From contig CAJMMS010000018.1 in NCBI GenBank assembly GCA_905214675.1, positions 1 to 30,985 on the forward strand: a DNA stretch of 30,985 nucleotides, written 5' to 3'. Below the pieces are notes generated by a model. The model searched no databases. It saw only the letters and a list, made by a program, of their open reading frames with translations, and was not told where the DNA came from. Below are positions 7,522 through 15,474 of this stretch, in pieces. The DNA comes from an uncultured bacterium. Lineage in GTDB: Bacteria > Bacillota > Clostridia > Lachnospirales > Lachnospiraceae. The translations under genes were made by a program, and so were the position numbers. Numbering within the stretch: position 1 is the stretch's first letter; the number at the start of each line of letters is the position of its first letter.

Positions 7522-9774
7522 ATGAAGGATTTTAAACAGTGGGATGGTTTCGCTGGAAGACTCTGGAAAGAAGGCGTAGATGTCCGCGACTTTATTCAGA
7601 ACAACTACACACCGTACGATGGAGATGATTCTTTCCTGGAGGGACCTACAGAAGCAACAAACCGTCTGTGGGGAAAAGTATCTGAGCTTCAGAAAGAAGA
7701 GAGAGCAAAAGGCGGCGTTCTTGATATGGAGACTGATGTTGTAACAGGCATCACTGCATATGGAGCTGCTTATATCGATGACAGCATGAAAGATCTGGAA
7801 CAGGTTGTCGGTCTGCAGACAGACAAGCCGCTGAAACGTGCATTCATGCCGTACGGCGGAATTAAAATGGCTGAGAAATCCTGCGAAATGTATGGATACA
7901 AACCAAATCCGCAGCTTCATGAGATCTTTACCAAATATCATAAAACACATAACCAGGGTGTATTTGATATCTATACACCGGAAATGCTGAAAGCACGTCA
8001 CAACAAGATTCTGACCGGTCTTCCGGATACTTACGGACGTGGACGTATCGTAGGCGATTATCGTCGTGTGGCTCTGTACGGTATCGATTACCTGATCGAG
8101 AAAAAGAAAGCAGATTTCACTGCTACAAACCGTCAGGGTATGCGCCGTGGTGACTTCCAGCTTCGTGAAGAGATCGCAGATCAGGTTCGTGCACTGCAGG
8201 AAATGAAAGAAATGGCTCAGTCTTACGGATATGATATTTCCGAGCCGGCTAAGAATGCAAAAGAAGCAGTTCAGTGGCTGTACTTCGGATATCTGGCTGC
8301 CATCAAGACACAGAACGGTGCAGCTATGAGTGTCGGACGTATTTCTACTTTCCTTGATATTTATATTGAAAAAGATATCGCAGCAGGCATCCTGACTGAG
8401 AAAGAAGCTCAGGAACTGATCGACCATATGGTTATGAAATTCCGTATGGTAAAATTCGCAAGAATTGCTTCTTATAATCAGCTCTTCTCCGGTGACCCGG
8501 TATGGGCAACTCTGGAAGTGGCAGGTATGGGTATGGACGGACGTTCCATGGTAACAAAGAATGACTACCGTTTCCTGCATACACTGGAAAACATGGGACC
8601 TTCACCGGAACCGAACCTGACGGTTCTGTATTCCGAGCGTCTGCCTGAGACATTCAAGAAATATGCAGCACATATTTCTGTTACAACAAGCTCTATCCAG
8701 TATGAGAATGATGATGTTATGCGTCCGGTATGGGGCGATGACTATTCTATCTGCTGCTGTGTATCTGCTACAGAGACAGGTAAAGAGATCCAGTTCTTCG
8801 GAGCAAGAGCGAACCTGGCAAAATGTCTGCTGTACGCGATCAACGGCGGTGTAGATGAGAAGACAAGAGATCAGGTAGCACCGAAATATCAGCCGATCAC
8901 ATCCGAATATCTGGATTATGATGAAGTTATGGATAAATACGACACCATGCTTGACTGGCTGGCACATCTGTATGTAGGAACTCTGAACATGATCCACTAC
9001 ATGCATGATAAATATTATTATGAAGCAGCAGAGATGGCTCTGATCGATACAAACGTAAGACGTACTTTTGCTACCGGTATCGCAGGCTTCTCACATGTAG
9101 TAGACTCTCTGTCCGCAATCAAATATGCAAAAGTAAAGACCGTTCGTGATGAAAGCGGAATCGTTACCGATTATGAGATCGAAGGAGACTTCCCAAGATA
9201 CGGTAATGACGATGACAGAGCAGATGAGATCGCTGTATGGCTGCTTCGTACGTTCATGGATAAGCTGAAATACTGCCATACTTACCGTGATTCTGAACCG
9301 ACAACTTCTATCCTGACGATCACATCAAACGTAGTTTATGGTAAAGCAACCGGTTCTCTGCCGGATGGAAGAAAAGCAGGCGAGCCTTTAGCTCCTGGAG
9401 CAAACCCATCTTACGGAGCAGAGCAGAACGGTCTGCTGGCATCTTTGAACTCTGTTGCAAAACTGCCGTATGAAGATGCACTGGATGGTATTTCCAATAC
9501 ACAGACCATCAACCCGGGTGCTCTGGGACATGATGATGCAGAACGTACCGAAAATCTGGTTCACGTACTGGATGGTTACTTCAAACAGGGTGCACATCAC
9601 CTGAACGTAAACGTATTCGGAAAAGAAAAACTGATCGATGCTATGGAGCATCCGGAAAAAGAAGAATACGCAAACTTTACAATCCGTGTATCAGGATATG
9701 CTGTTAAATTCATCGACCTGACAAGAGAACAGCAGCTTGACGTTATCGCAAGAACCTGCCACGACAGAATGTAA
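7522..9774 (+). CDS. pflB: formate C-acetyltransferase (pyruvate formate-lyase)
   Basis: This 750-residue glycyl-radical enzyme converts pyruvate and CoA to acetyl-CoA and formate in the anaerobic cytosol. The active-site cysteine pair lies in ICCCVSA (Cys412-Cys413, equivalent to C418-C419 of E. coli, with an additional Cys411 before them). The radical glycine is Gly725 in RVSGYAV near the C-terminus. The N-terminal WDGFAGRLWKEGVDVRDFIQNNYTPYDGD is typical. The ATG at 7522 is chosen over the in-frame codon at 7471 because AAAGGAAG precedes it and the protein begins as the family does; the earlier codon lies near the predicted transcription start. pflA follows immediately. Codon choice is strongly biased, as expected for a highly expressed gene. 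Likely controlled by Rex. Confidence 0.97.
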   Translation: MKDFKQWDGFAGRLWKEGVDVRDFIQNNYTPYDGDDSFLEGPTEATNRLWGKVSELQKEERAKGGVLDMETDVVTGITAYGAAYIDDSMKDLEQVVGLQTDKPLKRAFMPYGGIKMAEKSCEMYGYKPNPQLHEIFTKYHKTHNQGVFDIYTPEMLKARHNKILTGLPDTYGRGRIVGDYRRVALYGIDYLIEKKKADFTATNRQGMRRGDFQLREEIADQVRALQEMKEMAQSYGYDISEPAKNAKEAVQWLYFGYLAAIKTQNGAAMSVGRISTFLDIYIEKDIAAGILTEKEAQELIDHMVMKFRMVKFARIASYNQLFSGDPVWATLEVAGMGMDGRSMVTKNDYRFLHTLENMGPSPEPNLTVLYSERLPETFKKYAAHISVTTSSIQYENDDVMRPVWGDDYSICCCVSATETGKEIQFFGARANLAKCLLYAINGGVDEKTRDQVAPKYQPITSEYLDYDEVMDKYDTMLDWLAHLYVGTLNMIHYMHDKYYYEAAEMALIDTNVRRTFATGIAGFSHVVDSLSAIKYAKVKTVRDESGIVTDYEIEGDFPRYGNDDDRADEIAVWLLRTFMDKLKYCHTYRDSEPTTSILTITSNVVYGKATGSLPDGRKAGEPLAPGANPSYGAEQNGLLASLNSVAKLPYEDALDGISNTQTINPGALGHDDAERTENLVHVLDGYFKQGAHHLNVNVFGKEKLIDAMEHPEKEEYANFTIRVSGYAVKFIDLTREQQLDVIARTCHDRM

Positions 9775-9775
9775 T

Positions 9776-10519
9776 ATGCAGAGCGGGGCAAAAATGGGAT
9801 ATGTCCATTCGCTGGAAAGCTTTGGATCGGTTGACGGTCCGGGTGTGCGTTATGTGATCTTCTTAAGCGGCTGTGCCATGCGATGCCAGTTCTGCCATAA
9901 TCCGGATACCTGGAATATGGCAGCCGGAAAAAGCTACACAGCCGATGCCCTTCTGAAACAGGCAGTAAAATACCGCACTTATTGGGGAAATAAGGGCGGT
10001 ATTACTGTAAGTGGGGGAGAACCACTACTTCAGATTGATTTTCTGATCGAGCTGTTTCGCAAGGCAAAAGAGATGGGGATCCACACAACGCTGGACACGA
10101 GCGGCAATCCTTACACGGAAAAAGAGCCATTCTATTCAAAATGGCTGGAGCTGATGGAATACACTGATCTGATCCTTCTGGATATCAAACATATAGATGA
10201 GCAGGAGCATATCAAACTGACTGGTCAGACCAATAAAAATATCCTGGCTATGGCAGAAAAATTATCAGATATGGGGAAACCAGTCTGGATTCGCCATGTA
10301 CTGGTGCCGGAGCGGAGTGACCGCGATGATTATCTGCACCGGCTGGCAGATTTTATCCACACACTGAAAAATGTGGAGCGTGTGGAAGTACTGCCATATC
10401 ATACGCTGGGTGTATTCAAATGGGAAAATTTAGGGATTCCATATCAGCTTGAAGGAATCAATCCGCCAAGTGCAGAGCGGATTAAGAATGCAGAAGAGAT
10501 TCTGGCATTCAAAAAATAA
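9776..10519 (+). CDS. pflA: pyruvate formate-lyase activating enzyme
   Basis: A radical SAM enzyme of about 247 residues that installs the glycyl radical on pyruvate formate-lyase. The cluster motif CAMRCQFC (C-x3-C-x2-C) lies near residue 33 and is preceded by SFGSVDGPGVRYVIFLSG. GGITVSGGEPLLQ is the SAM-contacting GGE region, followed by TTLDTSGN and LLDIKH. The start is uncertain: the ATG at 9776 is one base after the pflB stop, and a second ATG at 9794 also fits the family; neither has a strong ribosome site, so translation probably depends on coupling with pflB. An upstream in-frame start at 9737 inside pflB is unlikely. A strong terminator follows at once. Confidence 0.95.
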   Translation: MQSGAKMGYVHSLESFGSVDGPGVRYVIFLSGCAMRCQFCHNPDTWNMAAGKSYTADALLKQAVKYRTYWGNKGGITVSGGEPLLQIDFLIELFRKAKEMGIHTTLDTSGNPYTEKEPFYSKWLELMEYTDLILLDIKHIDEQEHIKLTGQTNKNILAMAEKLSDMGKPVWIRHVLVPERSDRDDYLHRLADFIHTLKNVERVEVLPYHTLGVFKWENLGIPYQLEGINPPSAERIKNAEEILAFKK

Positions 10520-10560
10520 AAATCGACCGAGCCTTAAAAACTCGGTCGATTTTTATTTTT
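10520..10560. terminator. bidirectional rho-independent terminator
   Basis: AAATCGACCGAG (10520-10531) pairs perfectly with CTCGGTCGATTT (10541-10552) over a 9-base loop. T-rich tracts lie on both strands, so it can serve pflBA on one side and the convergent gene on the other. Confidence 0.88.
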
Positions 10561-11848
10561 CGGTCTCTACTACCGGCGGCACAAAGTGTTCGATCGCATT
10601 GCGCAGCTTCGGATGGTGGATCACGAAATGGATCGCCGGGGCATTTCCTTTGGAGATCATTGCCCATTTGCCTTCGTGCAGGATGATCTGCAGATTCCGG
10701 AACGCATTTGCATGTGAGGTACGTAAGATATAATTTGCATGCGAACGGGCAAACCGTTCGGTCTGTTTTTTATGTTCCAGATATTCTTCGTAATGATAAC
10801 GGATATCTTTCGGGTAAAACATGCCAGACAGCGGAAGAAAAAATGGATGAAGACGAAAATCAGCTTCTGAAAGCAGTGGGATTTCATCTTCGATCACATC
10901 GTGATTCAGAATCTGTTCTGCCATATCACGCTGGCTCTGTGCAAAGGAAAGGATCGCAGTCTGATCTTTTTTTGGAAGCTTTCGTTTTTGCAAAAGATTT
11001 CCCAGATAGTCAGGATCTATCGTATATAGCGGAAGGGTGGAAAGGATGTTGCGGCGTTTTCCGGGTGCAGCCAGGTCAGAAAGCAGAAAAGCATTCAGTT
11101 TTCCCACCTGATCTTCCCGGTAAATATCCATCAGAGGACAGGCATTTTGCAGCAGTGCTTCGGCACGTTTGTTGTAATAAGTAATGTCCTCTTTTGTTTT
11201 GGAAAGATAATATCTTCCCTCGCTGTGATGACCGGAAATCGCTTCTCCGGAGAGCACAGCCGCGCCGGAAACCTTCAGAAAATGATGAAAAACATTGCCG
11301 GGATTGGATTTCAGGTAATAAGGAGAAATCTGCCCGGTCATATACATCGGAATCCAGCTTTCCAGTCCCAGCATCATTTCTTCAAAAGAGCGGTCCAGAT
11401 GGTGGATCTGATTCAGATGCAGTCCCTTTTTCAGGAGCAGTGCCATACCAAACATCCATTTCTTTGGAAATTCAGGATCTTTTGCCATTTCCGTCATCGG
11501 CATATCGCTGTACATGGTAACTGGTTTGTTCGATTTGGAAAGAACCGTTGCCTTCAGAAAATGCAGCTCACTTGTCATCATTTCTTCCAGTCCATAATAA
11601 TATTTTGCGGTTGGAAACTGGAACGGAACGCTTGGAACTTTCATTTCATCGAAATGGATGACTTTTATATATTCGTTCAGATCAAATTCATCCAGTTTGG
11701 ATAAAAATTTGGAAAGACTGTCTTCGCCCTTTTTCCTGCTCTGACCGTTTAAAAGCCACAGGCGGATTTTTTCGCAAACGGCAGAAGTATCGGTCAGTTC
11801 TTCTTCCGAACATTCCAGAAGCTGTGCCAGCACATAAAGGTCGTCGTC
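10553..11848 (-). pseudogene. C-terminal part of an amber-interrupted double-HTH protein
   Basis: Downstream of the in-frame TAG at 11851-11849 the same frame stays open for about 430 codons to a TAA, reading DDDLYVLAQLL at the junction. The segment is soluble and mostly helical, with no named domain that I recognise. It contains HFLKATVLSKSNKPVTMYSDMP, a conserved-looking aromatic stretch, and a region resembling effector or sensor halves of Lachnospiraceae HTH proteins. A GTG at 11833 could in principle restart translation, but no ribosome site precedes it (the upstream sequence is a GAC repeat). The open frame, with no other damage, argues that the stop is recent, or a sequence error, or suppressed. 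The gene ends within the bidirectional terminator shared with pflA. Confidence 0.68.
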
Positions 11849-12298
11849 CTAGCAGTATTCACGTGCCACATAACCTGCTACGGACAATGTAAAGCGCTCC
11901 GGGTCTGCCGGGGAGCGCGTACCGTTGCGGAAACGGAAAATCGTCGATGCATCATAGCTGATATGCTGGCATAATTTTGTGATATTCAGATTGAGTACGG
12001 AGATCAGCGTATTAAAATTCTGCCGAAGCTGTTCTTTGTCCGTAGAACTGACATCCGTGCAGGCGAAAAACTGCAGGCGGATCTCTGCGTTTGTGAGTGT
12101 ATTAAGTTCTTTTTTTCGTCCAAGCGCTTCCAGTGCACTGCAAAGCTGTTCAAACGTTTCCGAATGAACATCCGGCACACGTTCACCGGAACGATAACGG
12201 CTGAGTGCAGCGGCAGAAATTCCGGAAACGGAAGAAAGTTCTTTGGCAGTGCAGTTCAAAATTTTTATATATTCATTCAGTTGTTCATAAAAATACAT
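11849..12298 (-). pseudogene. N-terminal part of the same protein: two Cro/C1-type HTH domains
   Basis: From the ATG at 12298 (AGAGGTG 6-7 bases upstream) 149 residues are read before TAG. The first HTH is at about residues 1-60 (YIKILNCTAKELSSVSGISAAALSRYRSGERVP in outline) and a second, degenerate one at about residues 90-145 (LNITKLCQHISYDASTIFRFRNGTRSP in outline). Both show the A/S-x-S-R/F-x-R-x-G recognition-helix pattern of XRE regulators. Together with the downstream frame the full protein would be about 581 residues. If the stop is real, the cell makes only the DNA-binding part, which might still act as a regulator or as a dominant fragment. It is divergent from the secreted LRR gene, with an inverted repeat between them. 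Confidence 0.72.
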
Positions 12299-12375
12299 GA
12301 GAACACCTCTTTTTCCTGTTTGTATGTGCTTATTGTATCGGAGATTTGCAAAAAAAGAAAGATGAAAATAGAAGA

Positions 12376-12407
12376 ATTCCCGATTTGGCAAATGACGTTT
12401 CGGGAAT
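12376..12407. repeat. inverted repeat in the divergent intergenic region (candidate operator)
   Basis: ATTCCCGA (12376-12383) and TCGGGAAT (12400-12407) form a perfect 8-base inverted repeat with a 16-base spacer. It lies between the HTH gene and the secreted LRR gene, immediately upstream of the proposed promoter for the latter. The gap 12299-12540 also holds a TACAAT box (12337-12332, minus strand) for the HTH gene. Operator role is inferred. Confidence 0.45.
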
Positions 12408-12412
12408 ACCGG

Positions 12413-12440
12413 TTGTGAAAGAAACAGGATGTTTTATACT
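12413..12440 (+). promoter_or_regulatory. promoter of the secreted LRR protein gene
   Basis: TTGTGA (12413-12418) and TATACT (12435-12440) with a 16-base spacer. The -10 box runs into TTATACTGGAAGTA, almost identical to the sequence at the promoter of the second kinase-containing unit (22577-22590). A leader of about 95 bases ends in GGAAGGAGAG before the ATG at 12541. Confidence 0.45.
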
Positions 12441-12540
12441 GGAAGTAAACAAAGAAACTTGTTGACTTCAGCAGCATATATTTGGACAGAGCGGTGAAAA
12501 AAGAGAGAGTACTCTGTCAGATCATGGAAGGAGAGATTTT

Positions 12541-12828
12541 ATGAGGAAAATACAAGAGAGACACAAGGATGTAACCTGGAAACGGTATTGCACATTTTTG
12601 CTGTTGCTGATGGTGATGCTTCTGTTTTTACCGAAAAAGACATTTGCAGCAGAAAAAGAAAGCAGGGAAGCAGATGATCCATACACTTATCATACGGCTT
12701 TTGATGCAAAGGCAAGTCTTAAGATTCGTCATATGAAAGATTATGGAGTACTGGATTATGAAGAGACAGTAGAAGTAGAAGACTCCTGCGATTATTTGGA
12801 TGGAGATGAAAATCTGGATGAAATCTAG
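12541..12828 (+). pseudogene. N-terminal part of an amber-interrupted secreted protein
   Basis: Ninety-five residues end at TAG (12826-12828). The start has a signal peptide: a basic N-terminus, a hydrophobic core FLLLLMVMLLFL and a probable cleavage after KTFA-A. The mature part begins AEKESREADDPYTYHTAF and continues into a segment with MKDYGVLDYEETVEVED. Beyond the TAG the same frame continues without any other damage for 512 codons. The start is supported by GGAAGGAGAG 8 bases upstream. If the stop is real, only a short exported fragment is made. It is divergent from the HTH gene, which is broken in the same way. Confidence 0.7.
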
Positions 12829-14364
12829 GCGAAAATTACAGCCTATGATGAGAAAGTTCAAAAAGCGTGTGAAGGAGCAGAAGTTGTTTCCGGTACAGAA
12901 ACACGGGGTATTGATGGTGAGAACATCCGCATTCAATATGAAAATGTGGAAGAAAACGGACAGATGGTAACTGTTCGTCATTTCTATCAGACTTACAAAA
13001 TACAGACAGACTGGGTGCTGGAAAAAATGGAGATTTCTGATGTGAATATTGTAAACAGCACACTTTCCTGTTATGCAGGGGAATCTCCGAAAGCAACAGC
13101 CCAAAAAGGTGACAGCAATGCTTACAAATATGAAATTACATATGAACGCTGGAAAAAAATGGAGAAGGATGCCAATGGTTATCTGACACCGGTTGCTTTC
13201 TGGTATTCGGATGAAAGCCAGTATACCGCTGCAACTCCAAAGTTTACCACTTTCGAAGCAGGCGCAACGTATATGTATTCTGCTTTTTTGAAAACAGTAA
13301 ATGGAAATGAGTTTTCCAAGGACCTGTCACTGAGTCTGAATGGAGAACCAGTGAACAGTCAGACAGTTATCGTGGGAAATAATGGAACTACCTGCTTTGC
13401 AGTCTCCTTATACAGTGCCAGATCAGAAGAAAAAGTGACGCCGAAGCCAATAGAAGTGATTGAAATAAATGGAGTGGATTTTTCTTTCAAAGCGGGTGAT
13501 GCTCCGAAGTTTAGCGGAAGTGTGCCGGAGGATGCTCTGTACTATATCGATCATGAAAGATGGAACAGCTCGAAAGAAGGATGGACTTCCTCGGACTATT
13601 GGAATGGCAAGTATGGTGATTTTGACGGAAGCTGGGGTATGCCGCTCACGAAATTCAAAGCACTGGAAACCTATTATTATGGAATTTGCCTGAGCCTGTC
13701 AGCCAGAGGATATCGGGAAGGATATTATTTTGATAAAAACATAACGAAGTTGAAGATCAATGACCGGCTGATCCCGATACCGGATCCGGAAAACAGTTTC
13801 GATGAAACCGGGGAGACGGTATGGTTTAGCGGAATCAAAAGTATCGTGATCCCGCCGCAGGGAAGCACAGCAAATGGAAGTACAACAAATCCTTCGGATA
13901 CATCACAGACATTTCCGAAAACCGGAACATCGGTCAAAACAAAGGATGCACTTTATAAAGTGACAAAGGCAGATGCATCCGGCTGTACAGTAACTCTTAT
14001 AAAACCAGTGAGCAAAAACAAAACAGCCTTTAACGTGCCGGCATCCATCAAAAGTGCGGATGGAAAAATCACGTTCCAGGTGACAGAAATCAGCAAAAAT
14101 GCATTTAAAAACAATGCAAAACTGAAAAAAGTCACCATTGGAAAGAATGTCAGCAAGATCGGTGCCGGTGCATTTTCCGGCTGCAAAAAGCTGAAGAACA
14201 TTAAGATCGCATCGACACAGCTTACAAAAAAATCCGTAGGGAAAAATGCGTTCAAAGGTATTGACAAAAAGGCAGTCATCAAAGTACCGAAAAAGAAACT
14301 GAAAGCCTATAAGAATATCCTAAAAGGAAAAGGACAGGCAAAGAGTGTGAAGATTAAGAAATAA
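12829..14364 (+). pseudogene. C-terminal part of the secreted protein, with BspA-like LRR repeats
   Basis: The frame continues directly from the TAG, reading AKITAYDEKVQKACEG. The central part (to about base 13830) is beta-rich, with two related segments that each contain an ERW motif (ITYERWKKM; YIDHERWNSS) and a W-Y-S/D-x-W type ending, suggesting a duplicated extracellular domain of unknown function. A Ser/Thr/Asn-rich linker (about 13860-13930) leads to a C-terminal LRR_5/BspA-type domain: VTEISKNAFKNNAKLKKV, IGAGAFSGCKKLKNI and NAFKGI, then a Lys-rich end. Such domains sit on cell-surface or secreted proteins of gut Firmicutes and often mediate binding. No sortase signal is visible. A terminator follows at 14449. 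Confidence 0.7.
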
Positions 14365-14448
14365 AAAGAAAACATAAAATAATAAGGTATCAAATAGTAG
14401 ACTTTTTGAAACAAAAAAAAACAATCTGATAACACACAGAAAAGCATA

Positions 14449-14495
14449 AAAAAGCATGGAATCACAGTGAAAATTCATGGATTTCATGCTTTTTT
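14449..14495 (+). terminator. rho-independent terminator after the LRR gene; contents of the 14365-14604 gap
   Basis: The arms 14449-14463 and 14480-14494 (core AAAAAGCATG/CATGCTTTTT) pair over 15 positions with one G-U, followed by T's. The rest of the gap is AT-rich. I see no convincing promoter hexamers, although transcription of the NAD cluster must start there, and no RNA gene. Confidence 0.75.
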
Positions 14496-14604
14496 GCTGC
14501 TTATAAACAGTGTAGCACAGCCGTTTCTTAATGTCTGATTTCCGGAACAAAATGGAAAAGGGCCTGTGTTAAGGTATAAGAAACAAAGGAAAGGGGGAAA
14601 GAAA

Positions 14605-15474
14605 ATGCTGAAGTTAAATGGAAATATCGTTGAGATTTACAAGTTTCCGGATGGAACACCGAGAATGGCACTCGATGTGGAAAATCTGGAAAAGCACGAA
14701 AAAAATGGCATGCTGTGTTTTGAAATAGAGTGGCTGTACGAGAAAAATGAGGAATTATTTTTTCTGATGCTGCTGAAAAGACATCTGGAAACACATTTTG
14801 CACATGCCGACTATGAACTGTACCTGCCATATATTCCAAATGCAAGGATGGACCGGGTAAAGAACAGCGATGAAGTGTTTACCCTGAAATATTTCTGTGA
14901 TTTTGTGAACGGACTTGATTTTTCAAAAGTATATGTTCTGGATGCACACAGTGATGTTTCGGCTGCGCTGTTAAATCGTTGTGTAAACGAAAATCCGAAG
15001 CCGTACATCCAGGAAGTGATAGAACAGCTTCCAGAAGGGATTGTACTGTATTTTCCGGATGCCGGTGCGGCAAAACGGTACCGTGATCTGTTTACAGAGT
15101 TGCCATACTGCTACGGTGAAAAGAAACGCGACTGGAGAAGCGGCAGGATTACAGGTCTTGAGATCAAGACGAACGGGATTGATCTTGGTGGAAAAGAAGT
15201 GCTTATGATCGATGATATCATTGCCTATGGTGGATCGCTGTATTACAGTGCACTGGAACTGAAAAAAGCCGGTGTCAAAAAAATTTATGCTTATGCGACA
15301 CACACAGAAAACTCCATTCTTGACCGGGAAAAAGGAACGCTGCGAAAAGCACTGGAAGATGGAACGGTCGAAAAAGTATTTACAACAAACAGTCTGTACA
15401 CAGGAAAACATGAGAAAATTGCTGTAATGGAGGTGAACAAACATGGATCGTACGATGGCATTACTGTTAAGTGA
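14605..15474 (+). CDS. divergent PRPP-synthetase-like enzyme (ribose-phosphate pyrophosphokinase family)
   Basis: A 289-residue member of the PRPP synthetase family. Landmarks align in order with canonical Prs: KFPDGTPR (FSDGE), LPYIPNARMDR (IPYFGYARQDR), VLDAHSD (VDLHAE, His kept), YFPDAGAAKRY (SPDIGGV), KKRDWRSG (catalytic-loop Lys/Arg), and the PRPP/phosphate loop IDDIIAYGGS at residues 202-211 followed by KKIYAYATH. Canonical enzymes have DDxxDTGGT there; here Asp-Thr is replaced by Ala207-Tyr208, in the loop that grips the 5'-phosphate of ribose-5-phosphate. The substrate may therefore differ (for example ADP-ribose, as in phage Adps). The ATG at 14605 follows AAAGGGGG. It overlaps the NAMPT-like gene by 32 bases. 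Family sure, substrate open. Confidence 0.85.
   Translation: MLKLNGNIVEIYKFPDGTPRMALDVENLEKHEKNGMLCFEIEWLYEKNEELFFLMLLKRHLETHFAHADYELYLPYIPNARMDRVKNSDEVFTLKYFCDFVNGLDFSKVYVLDAHSDVSAALLNRCVNENPKPYIQEVIEQLPEGIVLYFPDAGAAKRYRDLFTELPYCYGEKKRDWRSGRITGLEIKTNGIDLGGKEVLMIDDIIAYGGSLYYSALELKKAGVKKIYAYATHTENSILDREKGTLRKALEDGTVEKVFTTNSLYTGKHEKIAVMEVNKHGSYDGITVK

Noticed and set aside
7462..8580. Long minus-strand open frame opposite pflB
   Set aside because: A mirror of the strongly biased pflB codon usage; no ribosome site, no recognisable domain, and it is Cys/Phe-rich in the way antisense frames are.
10708..11704. Plus-strand open frames opposite the HTH protein C-terminal part
   Set aside because: Their sequences are low in protein-like character and the minus-strand frame is continuous and similar in composition to its N-terminal half.
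10553..14364. Genome-wide recoding or suppression of TAG to explain the two in-frame stops
   Set aside because: TAG serves as a normal stop in several genes here (ends at 2374, 18428, 19288, 21252, 24607). The two paralogous lipoproteins both end at TAG at the same aligned position, which is strong evidence of real termination.
10553..14364. Systematic C-to-T base-calling error at all CCWGG sites
   Set aside because: Many intact CCAGG and CCTGG sites remain in the window (for example near 942 and 1880), so a general error is excluded; a local error at these two sites is not.
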